A stretch of 64,000 nucleotides of DNA from Aplidium turbinatum (taxonomy: Eukaryota > Chordata > Ascidiacea > Aplousobranchia > Polyclinidae): NCBI GenBank assembly GCA_918807975.1, contig OU964932.1:7626001-7690000 (forward strand), in the 5' to 3' direction. The notes under the pieces were generated by a model. The model saw only the letters and a list, made by a program, of their open reading frames with translations. It was not told where the DNA came from and searched no databases. Position numbers and translations under genes: made by a program. Within the stretch, counting starts at the first letter, position 1. Each line of letters opens with the position of its first letter. Below, one piece after another: positions 1 through 11,510 of the stretch.

Positions 1-2205
1 CAGGTCGTGTGCATACAAAATTTCACTCAATAAGCCCTCCCTCACTCCTTCAGTTACAACGTCAACCACAATAGCAAATATCAGAGGTGACAAAACTCGG
101 AATGGCCCGATTCGGTGAGTCCGATCCCTTAACGTCGGATTTTTTCAATTTTTTTTTTAATTATCGGGTACCGTGGCCTAATTATCATTGCCGTTTTAGG
201 TTAGGGGTTAGGAGTTAGGGTTAGAGGTTAGGAACTCACCGAATCAGACTCACCGAATCGGACTCACCGAATCGGACTCACCGAATAGTAGCAGACCCGA
301 CAAAACTGATCCCTGGTGTACACCAACCTTCACAGAAAACTCGTTTGAATAATTTGATCCAACTCTCACTTTTGTTCTTGCATTCTCATACATAGACATC
401 ACAGCTCTCACTAATACCTCCGGTATACCTCTTTTCCTCATTGCCCATTCCATCACTTTCCTTGGTACTCTGTTAAATGTCTTTTCCAAGTCGACGAAAC
501 ACATATATAGTTTTCTCTGCTTCTCTCGGTATTCCACCTGCATTCTTGTCAATATAAACAGAGCATCCACTGTACCTTTTCCTGGCATAAATCCAAACTG
601 GATATCATTTAATTTCACCAATGTTCTCAACCTCTTTTCTAGTATTCGCTCCACAATTTTCATTCCATGCTCTAGTAGTTTTACACCTCTATATGCACTG
701 CAACTTCTCACATCCCCTTTTCTCTTGGAACAACAATACTATGCTTCCACTCCTCCGGCATTCCCTCTCCATCTAATACCCTTTGGCTAAGTTGTAGCAT
801 TAGCCTACTTCAATTCCCAACTCTCCACTTGCTTTTATCATCTCTACGCTCACTTCTGATGGACCAGCTGCTTTATGCAGTTTCATTTGTCCCATTGCCT
901 CCACCACTTCATCTAGAGTAACCTTTCCCACTGGACCCTCCACCAGATCAACCTCTGTCATATGATCCCATACATTCTCCTTATTCATAACATTTTCCAT
1001 ATGTTCCTTCCACACTTCTCCTCTGCTTTCCGGGCTGAAATGCAACTTCCCATCTCCACTCCTTATACATCTTCCCCCTACAATATCTTTCCCATCCTTT
1101 TTCATTTGCTTTATGAGTCTGAATGCTTTGTTTTGGCTTTCCCCCATTTTATTAAGTTCCTCCTCAGCACCATTCTTCATAGCTCTTGCAACAACCCTCT
1201 TTGCCTTCTTTTTCATACTCTTATACTTCTTTTTATTCTCTTCTGACCCATTTTTGCGCCACTGCATCTCTTTTCTGTGAAATCGCATGCTTCACCTCCT
1301 CATCCCACCACCATGTGTCTCCACGATCCCTCCTCACTTTCTTTTTCCCACATACTTCACATGCTGCTAGGACACCTTTCTTAAATGAAGCCCACAAGTC
1401 CTGCGCACTCATGTTTACCAGCTCTTTTGCTCTTTTCACAAACTTAATTCTCGTTTCTTTTTCCTCCAGTTTCCACACATTTCTCACAAAAACTCGTTCT
1501 TTCTTCACAATTTTCTTCACTTTTTTCATATTTAAGTCTCCTACTACTAGTCTATGCTGCAACTCCCACGGAATTACTTTCACATTCTTCAAGTACTTTC
1601 TCTGTTCCTGCCCAACCACAATAAAATCAATTTCCGACTCATGTCCTCCTGAGCTGTAAGTCACCTTCCTTTTCTCTTTCTTTTTAAACCATGTGTTGGT
1701 AATACAAAGTTTCCTTTCATCACAAAATTCAAGTAGCATTCTTCCTTCCATGTTTCTCTCCCCAAAACCATACCCTCCATGAATGCCCTCGAACCCATTT
1801 GCTTGTTTTCCAACATGCCCATTAAAATCTCCTAATCCAAACACCAACTCTTTTGAACTCCGTAAATCCCATTCCTCTGCCAAAACATCATAAAAGCTTT
1901 CCTTTTCTAAGTAATCCCTACCACTTTGATGTGCAAATGCACAGATTAGCCTCACTACCTCCTCTTCAAAAGCAAGTACCATTGTCATCACTCTGTCACT
2001 CCTTCTTCTAACTTCTATTACTTTCTCACATAATTCCTCTTTTACCAAGAAACCAACACCACCGATTCCTGTGTTATTTCCTGACCACCATAACTTATAT
2101 CTCCTCCCATTGGCACCTAAAAACCGCGCTGACTGTCCCCTCCATCTTACTTCCTCTAGGCCACATATATCCACCCTTCTTTTTCTTAGTTCTTCACATC
2201 TAAAT
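1..2205 (-). mobile_element. LINE retrotransposon, 5'-truncated, RTE/CR1-like
   Basis: Non-LTR retrotransposon read right to left. The 1233-2174 part encodes an APE-type endonuclease: a VDICGLEEVRW start, GLGDFNGHVG in the middle and a SEIDFI motif. The next part (about 800-1290) is the linker. The part at 1-711 is reverse transcriptase, with FGFMPGKGT, FVDLEKTF (motif A) and QGSVLS (motif B). Past an inserted element (98-298) the reading resumes as SPLIFAIVVDVV and reaches the catalytic box at the window edge as YAHDL instead of the usual YADDL. Several frame changes separate the parts, so the copy is dead. The 5' end lies near 2205, where protein similarity stops; the 3' end is outside the window. 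Clade placement (RTE or a CR1/Jockey relative) is from memory. It probably sits in an upstream intron of MED1 or just before that gene. Confidence 0.88.
98..298. mobile_element. Small inverted-repeat element (MITE family A), copy 1
   Basis: A 201-bp non-coding element flanked by the 9-bp duplication gacaaaact (89-97 and 299-307). The ends begin cggaatggcccg and, on the other strand, gggtctgctact; both run into ttcggtgagtccgat. The middle carries degenerate TTAGGG-like repeats (about 190-232). It sits in the QGSVLS motif of the LINE reverse transcriptase, so it is younger than that LINE. A 9-bp duplication would fit a Mutator-like or similar superfamily; I cannot name it. Confidence 0.85.
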
Positions 2206-2541
2206 GTCTAATCTAAAAAATGTAGCTGGTTATTTCTGCACTTAACCCTGATCCCATGAAGTATTAACCGGTTTTGTTGTTTCTGTTTTCACATATTGAT
2301 GTTGTACTGGTTTGTTCAGTTGTAATAGGGCAGGGTTAATTGCTGTTCTTGCAGTGAAGATAGAGTCTGCTTATAAAATATATAATATGAATAATCATAA
2401 ACATCTAGTGAGTATCATCTGTATCGTGTCTGCTGAACAGTGTGAACACGTATTGGGCAGACACTGGAAGTAGTTAATGAATGCGTTTCTTACAGACTGT
2501 TACTACATTAGCCTGCTTTTCTTACTGCGGCTATGTTTCAG
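2206..2541. other. Non-coding, upstream MED1 intron
   Basis: Sequence between the LINE and the first MED1 exon seen. I find no exon for the missing MED1 N-terminus and no repeat that I recognise. A usable acceptor (ctatgtttcag) closes it at 2541. Confidence 0.5.
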
Positions 2542-5500
2542 ACTTCGGTTCAAAGTTCAACTGGACAAAGATTCAATAGGTCCTGAAACTTCATACCAAA
2601 TAGTAGGCGATATGTTCGACATTGAAATTGTTCTAGATGGAAATCATTTTAATGGCCCAGCTGTGCTTGATGTAAAAGTAAACCATTCAGATCAAGTACG
2701 AAGTTGTCCGGAATTGGTGGAAATCATCAGGTTAAAAACAAATGCTTTTTAGTTTGTATATTTGCATATTTACATATTTTTATTCAATTTCAAAAGTTCC
2801 ATCAATACATGAAGTAAATCTAAAAGTAATTGCATAAGCTCTCTTTAATCATACTATAAATAATCATTCTAATCATTCTACATACCGAGTATGCTGAGTA
2901 ACTTTGATTTGGCGAGAGATATGTCTAGTGATGTTTTATGCCAAATCTTTACTTTGTACTGCTGTGCGGAAAGGCCCGTTTCGGAGAGGCCGATTTGGAG
3001 AAATCCCAATTCGGAGTCAGCATTTCTCGGAGAAAACCGATTCGGTGACTTCTTAAATCCAGCGACGGCTTTTGTTTATTTTTAAAGAATTTATAGGGAT
3101 CACTCGGATAGGCGGTTTTTGTGTTTGCCTTCTCATACCGATGCAAACAAGGAAGTTATTGTTTCAATGAGGTAGATGTAAATTAGCTGATATCTTGTGG
3201 GTATAGGCTATATAGCGATAACTAGCAACTTTAGTTGAGATATTTTTGCTGAGACTTCATTTGGTTATAATGGTTAACCACTATTGTTAATCACAAAATT
3301 TCGTTTGACAACTGTTATATTTTTTTCACTGAGACTTTAGTTGAGACTTTTTTGTTGAGAGTTTATTTGGATAACATTTTTTATCAGCTATTTCCTTTGA
3401 ATAAGCAGGTGTTGCTGTGAGATTTTAGAAATCTCCGAAAAAGGCTGTCTCCAAATTGAGATTTTTCCGAATCGGATTCTCCGAATAAGAGCAGACCGTT
3501 TGTACTGCATGCAACGTTTTTAACCCAAATGGTTTTACAGAAATGGACGCTTTTTGGCTCTTTCAAAACACTTGAAAGGTCTTATTGACATGTATCCAGG
3601 GACAATGGATCGCCAAACAAAAACTCGGGTTTACATGGCATTGCAATCTCTAGAAGTCGACATCAAGAAGATGAATCAGTTGTACATGTAAGTGTCCGGA
3701 ATGGCCCGTTTCGGTGAGTCCGATCTCTATTCGGTGATTTTTTCAATTTTTTTTTTAAATTATCGGGTACCGTAGCCTAATTATCATTGCCGTTTTAGGG
3801 TTAGGGGTTAGAGGTTAGGAACTCACCGAATCGGACTCACCGAATAGTAGCAGACCCGTAAGTGTCATTGAGTTACCCGGCGTACATCATCACTGAGCTG
3901 CATTGTGCCCTTTACTTGGAATACTGACTTGCTTATTAACAAGAGTCTGCACTTGGTCGAAGTCTTCGTCTGTATGCAACAGTACCTGGAGTTTCACCTC
4001 ATGTAATGTAACACCCACTAGCTGAAAAATAAGTGGCATTGTTGCAGTGTAATAATTGCTTGCGTTTTTTTTCTGTGCTCGTGTTTACAGTTATTTAAGA
4101 CAGGTAAGGTTTTGTCGTTTCGTTAATAAGTTTGTTGTTTATGCAGGGACACCCATAAAGACTCGGATAGTGTTAACACCGTTCTACATGGATTAGTTGG
4201 GCTACTAGCGCCGCATGTGACTGGCCGTAGCTGCCGCCTCAGTTACTATCTTACCCCATATGACGTGTTGGATGGAAATGCTGATGATTTCACCAAAGTA
4301 TTTGACCAGTGTGAGTTGAATAGCATCAGAATTGTGTTACCTGCTTTTGGTTTCCGAAAAATGTTGAGACTTGTGCGGCTGTGCGCTTCTCTCTGATTTT
4401 GTGAGAGGAGAATCTCCCGACTGAAATAAAATCCCTCATGATTTCATACCGTAGTTATATATGTTTTGTAACAAATTACTTCATGAAGAGTCTATTACTG
4501 CAACCTACCTACCATATCTTCCTGTTCTTTATTCCCTGAACCTGTTGTCTATTTTTTATTTCTCCCACTTCTGGTGATGCCACAGATGCTGATGGTGATC
4601 CTCCACTTTGTTGAAATTTTCCTCCTCGCTGATCCTCATCATCTCCGAGTTTTCTGTAACGTTTTTGTTTTCCTTTTAGTTCCCTCTTTTTCATCCAAAC
4701 TTTCAACTACAGTATATTTTTTCCTGCGATATTTTATTCCATCCCCATCTAGCCTGGCCCTGCTAATCTTTCCTACTTTTTCAAACCCAGAAGAAGTTGA
4801 ATTAACAACTATATTTGTTCACCTTATTCTGCTCTTATTCTCTATGATGGATTGATGGTCTTCTGAAACAGAATTTTTTAGAGTGTGTGCCACAGTAGGG
4901 TGGGCTGAAAAAAACTTTTTTTTGAAATTGAAAAAGTGGCCCCTCCAAAAAGTTGGCAAATTGTCCAAAACCTGGAAATGTGAAGTTTTATGAAATTCTA
5001 CTGACTTTTTACAAGTTGTCATAGAGAGTTAAATATAATTATGTAATTTTAATGACCTGTTTTAGCCTAATGCTGCGAGTTCGCTGTGGTAATAATGGAT
5101 TGCACTAGGTTTCAGGACACAGTTCCCTAGTCATGTGCTTGAACGAATGGTGGTTGAAGTCAGTGATTCGTTCTTTTATGCGGCTCTTTTGTTTGGCTTG
5201 AGGCTGCTGGCTGTTGATTTTTTGTGTTATTAGGTTTCTGAGTTTGTAAATTTCACAACAATAACACCTAACAACACAGAAACTTAAAGTAATACGTAAC
5301 AAAACGCATGTAATTGACAAAAACAAGCTTAGACGAGAACGACATAAATATCGAGAACAAATTCGACAAGACCAAACAAAATTTTTGAAATTAATTGATG
5401 GTGTATAATAATATGTTGATGGACGGAAAGATGCTACCCTTACAACAATATAATACAACTTGAAAATCATATCAGTCACCCTCCTTGGAAGAACCTCATG

Positions 5501-8500
5501 TGATAGTCGGAGAACCTGGGGAATACTATCTAACCCATTTTGCTTCTGAAGATGGAAGAGGAAGAACGATTGCTAAATGCATCTACAATACCATCAAGGA
5601 CACCGATTGTATAGCTAATATGACTGGTGTTAACTTGGGGTGCATAAGGATGCTGGAAGTAGAACTTCAAAGGCCTAAAATGGGTAGTTTGTCTACTACA
5701 CACAAATGAACTTAGACTACGTCATATTTTTGTTCATCTTGATGGAAACTCAAGAAGCCCAGATTCTTTTTCTGGACCAATAAATTGATAAACAGTTAGA
5801 CTTGCTGTCAAATCTATTCCCAACTCACACTTGGAAAGTGGAGAGTGTGAGTTGGGAATAGATTTGACAGCAACTACTGGCCATTTGGACACACTAGAGT
5901 CTAACTGTTTACCAATTGGTCCAGAAAAAGAATCTGGGCTTCTTGAGTTTCCATCAAGATGAACAAAAATATTAATTTCAAAAATTCAATTTCAATTAAT
6001 TCATTTCAATTAATTTCAAAAATTTTGCTTGGTATTGTCGAATTTGTTCTCGATATTAATATGTCGTTCTCGTCTAAGCTTGTTTTTGTCAATTACATGC
6101 GTTTTATTACGTATTACTTTAAGTTTCTGTGTTGTTAGGCGTTATTGTTGTGAAATTTACAAACTCAGAAACCTAATAACACAAAAAATCAACAGCCAGC
6201 AGCCTCAAGCCAAACAAAAGAGCCGCATAAAAGAACGAATCACTGACTTCAACCACCATTCGTTCAAGCACATGACTAGGGAACTGTGTCCTGAAACCTA
6301 GTGCAATCCATTATTACCACAGCGAACTCGCAGCATTAGGCTTAAGCAGGTCATTAAAATTACATAATTATATTTAACTCTCTATGACAACTTGTAAAAA
6401 GTCAGTAGAATTTCATAAAACTTCACATTTCCATTTTTTTTCACTTCTATAATTTTCATTGTTTTGTTACTTCAACACTAGAGAGAGCTATTGAAAAATC
6501 TTGTTGCAACCTTAAAATATTGTCAAATTTGATAGTGGTTACCTGATTACTATGGCTGGTCAAGATCCTATGATTCTTTTCACTTTTGTATGCTTATGGA
6601 ACCCTTGCCCATTTTGACAATCTGTACTGGTTAACTATAGATAATGCCTCAAAATAAAGTTTTTTGAAAATAACTTCATTTTTAGACATTTTATGGCAAA
6701 ATGTTCTCTTAAGACAAATAGAAACATGCTTCTTCTGCTTCTTTTGATACCAGTTTTAGTTCTCTATGACCATCGGCTAAAAAGTTAGAGCACTTTCCAA
6801 AAATTTGACCTTTTCGCGACCTTTAGTGCGATGTTGCTCGGCCGCTAGAGGGAGCAACTGAAAATTTTTAGTGAAACAGAAGGTTTTGGACAATATGCCA
6901 ACTTTTTGGAGGGGCCACTTTTTCAATTTAAAAAAAAAGTTTTTTTCAGCCCACCCTAGTGTTACAGCACAATGGTGTTCCGCGAGAGGATCACAAGTGT
7001 GCTGCGAATGTGTAGCTTGGTTTGAATGTTGCAGCCACAGCGCAAAGCTGCAGTGTGTCAAAGTAGTTTAGAAACTGAAGCGTTCGCTTTCGTGCTGCAG
7101 TAGACCGCCAGTTATAATTGAATTAACCACGTAAATCGCTTGACAATCAGACTACTCCAAACGATGTCAAGCCCCGAATCAAGACTATTTGTGCACAAGA
7201 GCAGGCACACTTTTTACATTACCGAAAAGTAAACTTTTTTACAGTTATAGATTGGCTAAAATAAAACTAACTTTAAGTAGGGAACTTCTCTCATGTAGCC
7301 TATAGTTTGTTGAACGTACCAGCTTGGATCAAAAAGTGAGTGAAAACCAATATATACTAAAAAAGCATTGACGTAGTAAGTCAATGTGCCGCGAGATTCT
7401 GAAATTCTTTGATGTGTCGTAATCCGAAAAATTTTGAAAACCGCTGCTGTAAAATTTGGTTTCATCATTTCTCCCAGTAAGCGACGAGAAAGGTCTCCAC
7501 GCAGAAGTCCGGATAGAAAAGCATTCTTCTCCTTGCAAGCTTCCAATTGCCCCTCTCATCGCAAACAATCATCCCATTTCAGGAAGCGGGTATGGTTACG
7601 GATATGATAAAGAAGATTTTTTTATTAAACTGCAATATTTCACTAACAATTCAATAAAAACGCTTTTAAGTTGGTTTAGGCTTTCTACACCTATTTGTTC
7701 GGCACATAGAATAATTGGTACTGTCACAAGTTCATCATACATTGCTTGTTTTTCTTGCTTATAATTTGAAAAAGAAGCTTCAGTTAATTTAAGTAAACAC
7801 ACAGCAAAGATGTCCAAAAACGTTCAGTGATCAGTTGTTTTAGTATTCTCTTGAAACGTAATCAACAAACAAGCCTCAATATTTTCACTGTTATTCAGGC
7901 AGCCTCGGTTTTCTGACGTGAACCAACACAACTCTATCCACTTGCCAGCTTGCTTTGTTCTCAAACTGAAACCTCCTGTCATTGTGATGCAAAGCATAGC
8001 TGACGACATAGAAGAGGAAACTGGTAAGTTTGTATCATGATTTTTGGCCACTGCACTGGTCTTTTGTTAGTGGTACAAATTGAAATGATACAGATACAGA
8101 GAACAATCATTACCTCAGCATAATGGTCCTGATTGCTCGACTAGAGCAATTTCTTCAAACTCTTCTGCGCTTGAATCCGTAAAATAGTTGGTATCAAGTT
8201 TAAATGTGTCAGGTAGAAGAACAGCTTTGTTTTATATATAACCTCTGTACAAGTTAAAATCTTCCAGTTGCTGTTCAAGCTCCGAGTCACGTTCCAGCTC
8301 ACCTCGAACCAAAAATAACTTCTGGTTTAGCTTCAACACAGTTTCGATGCAATTTGCATGACTGCTTTTTGTATAATTTTGTTGATAGGCTATTGCTTTT
8401 GCATTTTATCAAACTACTTGCATGCAAAGCACTGAAGCAAATCTCGTTTACAAAGCATGGCTGTTAGGCATGCCTCGAAATTTGTACTTTTTTCCGGCGG

Positions 8501-11500
8501 TTAAGCATGTCCTACCGGACTGGCCCTTTCAGCAGACATTTAATACCTCAACCGGACATATTTTTTACATGTATATTTTGCACAAAATCACACTACAGTA
8601 TTGTGTAGTCGTGTTTGTAGAAGAAGATTTTCTACAACAGAATAAATCTGCAATGGTTGATGGCTTAATTAACCGACCCTGAAGTATACTGGAGCAGATT
8701 GCTTGCAAATAAATCAGTGCGTTAATGACAGTCGTGTAATGACGCAATAAACACAATTGAAAACAACAATCCAACTTTCCTTATTACAAAAGCAACTACG
8801 GTCACTTATTCCGTGGTTTTCGCGTTATAGAATCGTTGTGCCTAGCAATTACTGCCGGCGCGGGGTTGTAAATCTCCATGTCAGGACCGTCCAGACCATG
8901 ACGGTCCAGACAAATGCGCATTAGTGACTCAATAGTGTTAGCCCTCAATAGTGTTAGTGTTAACTAACTAACACAATAGTGTTAGTCTAACACCCTCCCT
9001 TCTGTGCAGAAATTCTATTTCTATCAGTATCAGCGTGAATAAGGTCGCCACATTCGCCTAAGCACGTGCGCAACCCAGCTGAGACTTGCTTCTCTGTGAC
9101 GTTTCTTTTTAACAAACGATCAATGTAACGCACTAATTCTCATTGTTAAAATTAGAATACATATCCTGCCGAAAAGTTCAGATAACTTTATTTCAAGGCA
9201 ACATTGCAAGGCGTTGAAATGATGTGAAAATGGCTACTTTTGCCATCAGCTCGTTAACCACGCCACTCTAATGTGATCTTTAAAGCAATTGCCTGTACTA
9301 TTATTGTTTCAGCTCCGTATTTGTTCGCGTTAAACAAACAATTGTAACAATTCACATTTAAAATATATTTTTGCTGCATTAGCTCTATTTTTGTCAAGAA
9401 TTTTGCGGCAGTCATTTATGACCGACCAATGAGTCGGCTTCGGCAGACATTCAAGGTCATTCCGGAGGTCATGACCGCCGGAATTTCGAGGCCTGCTGTT
9501 AGGCGCTATTCATCATCGTTCCTTTTCTTGTGTATTGCTTTTATATGACATGCAGTTTTATCCAAATTGTTTGGAAACATCTCCGAAAAAGCAGGCATCA
9601 TTCACAAACTGTTGTTCTCAGGCATGTCCGTATTCAAAGACAGCAATCTTCAGCCATATTTATCTCTGTTACAAAACGAAGACGAAGTTTTAGAGGTAAG
9701 GAGAATGAATTTGAGTTTTTATACCCTTCCTTCAACTGGTTGTATTGCATCTACAGTATCTGATATCCTGATTTCGGGATTCCTTTGTTGTGAACTTCTA
9801 AAAACTGATGTATTATTTATTACGCCAGTTATACGTTACTGTTTGTTGATATAACCTTCCCATCCCATTTTTTTTTGCATTGATTCAACGTCTGTAAACA
9901 ATGAGCTTAATACTAGTTAGTTTAATATTCACTTTGATTAGTGACCCTTTTGTTGTTTGATAACTGATGAAACTAAAAAGTTCAACGTTGTGTGGTTGTA
10001 TCTGTGATAGAAATGTTCATCATGAATTTCTGTTTTCACTTGTCATTTCTGAAGCAAGGCTTAGCGTATGGGATTAACTCAACCAGAAAATCAGTCATTT
10101 TTTACATTAATTTAACGTTTTACGTACGTCAAATGGATTTGAAAAACCATTGGTCTGTTGTCTTGAAAACTTACAACTTACATTTTTTGTTTATATTACA
10201 TTGAACTCCTTTAACATAACAGGTTATCTTTGACGGGCAAAAACACATGTATAGTCTTGATCTGAAGCATTTCAAGGCTGGATTAGTCAAAGAGATATTA
10301 TTCACACACCCTAGCCACTTGCTAGCCATCTTGAATTTGTTGCGGAAGCAAGCCTACTTGAACACCATTTTTTCGAGCTGCATTCGTCCAAAGAAGATTG
10401 ATGACACCCACCCAAGTAGGTTAATTTACGCCTGCTATTCCTGCCAGTAGAATACTACATTTCTCTAAGATGCACAACTTCACAATTGCGAAGTAACACT
10501 GGTCAATGGATCATTTGCGCAGTGAAATTTTACTCTTGCGTACTTGGATCGCTATAAACTTAAAATTAAATAAAAAATTATTCGAGTCTTAGAATCATAA
10601 TGCGCAGTGTAAAATTTTCTTAGAGAGAACACTGATTATGTTGATTGGTGGCATTTTGCGCATTCTCCACTGTTCTATTTCATTTTCGCCGTAACAGGCG
10701 AGTTTAACATAGCCCCACCCTTTGTGATGGTGAATAATCACCAATCGTTATGTTTGTGTAGTACAATTGTAATTTACTACAGTCAGCTGGTTACTTGAAA
10801 AAGGCTAACATGAGTATTGATTATGGCCGAAAACGTTTGCAGTTTTTAGTTGATTCTCATGTTATTATATTATGTTAAATGCCGTCTGGTTGTTAGGTTT
10901 TATTTGTGTATGGTTCAAAAAATCACCTTTTTACCAAGATTGTTAAATTGTAGTTTACTATAAAAAATCTGGCAACATCTTTGTGCAGGAAGATCATACA
11001 AGGAGTGGTTTATTGATGTGTCCGTAAACAAAGATTTAACTGTTTTGAATCTAACATTCGAGCACCCTTTTTGCCCCAATTCCTCTGTGTTCGGTGAGTC
11101 TCAACTATCTTCCGCCATCCGCGACAATATTAATTAATTAGACTCTTTGTTTATGATCTAATTCGAGTACTAACATTATATTTTGCTACCCAAGCAAAGA
11201 CAGTAGTACGTTTAGTCGTGTATGAGTTGATTATACAAGACAGGTATAATATCGGCCATTTTTTCACGTATTACAGCAGTAGCATCGCTTCCATTTCATG
11301 TTAAGCTTAAAGTTTATTCATTCATAGTTTCACTATCTTTCTTTGTTCTGTCCTCGCCATTTTCTTAAATATTTCAGGTGAAATTCACTTCTCCAGCGAA
11401 GGATTCCTTTCCTGCCAGCTGTTCACTGGCAGAGGAGATCCATGTCTGTGCAGCGACAAATATGTGACGACAATCTTGCAAAAATCTTTTTCTCTCTCAC

Positions 11501-11510
11501 TGATGATGAG
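2542..11510 (+). CDS. MED1: MED1 exons 1-9: folded Med1 domain
   Basis: Exons: 2542-2730, 3541-3687, 4147-4310, 7478-7589, 7899-8023, 9556-9695, 10223-10415, 10989-11093, 11378-11510. This is the conserved core that binds the Mediator middle module. Landmarks in order: IVGDMFDIEIVLD (human ITSDMFYVEVQLD), KHLKGLIDMYP, NTVLHGLVGLLAPH, YYLTPYDVLDG, CKLPIAPLIANNHP, SIHLPACFVLKL, HMYSLDLKHF, LNLLRKQAYLNTIFSSCI, LTFEHPFCPNSSVF and LSCQLFTGRGDPCLCSD. Junctions were picked so each codon split closes: for example AG|A between exons 1 and 2, and the GTAGGT donor at 10416 rather than the nearby GTTAAT. The donor after exon 1 (GTTAAA) is weak but phase demands it. The intron after exon 2 begins with a duplicated donor caused by a transposon. 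Confidence 0.93.

Noticed and set aside
7456-7764. Independent small protein gene
   Set aside because: Its first half is MED1 exon 4; the rest is intron.
10800-10860. Shared gccgaaaacgtttg tail as a defined SINE end
   Set aside because: Only one clear second copy (about 35310), and no tRNA-like head next to either.
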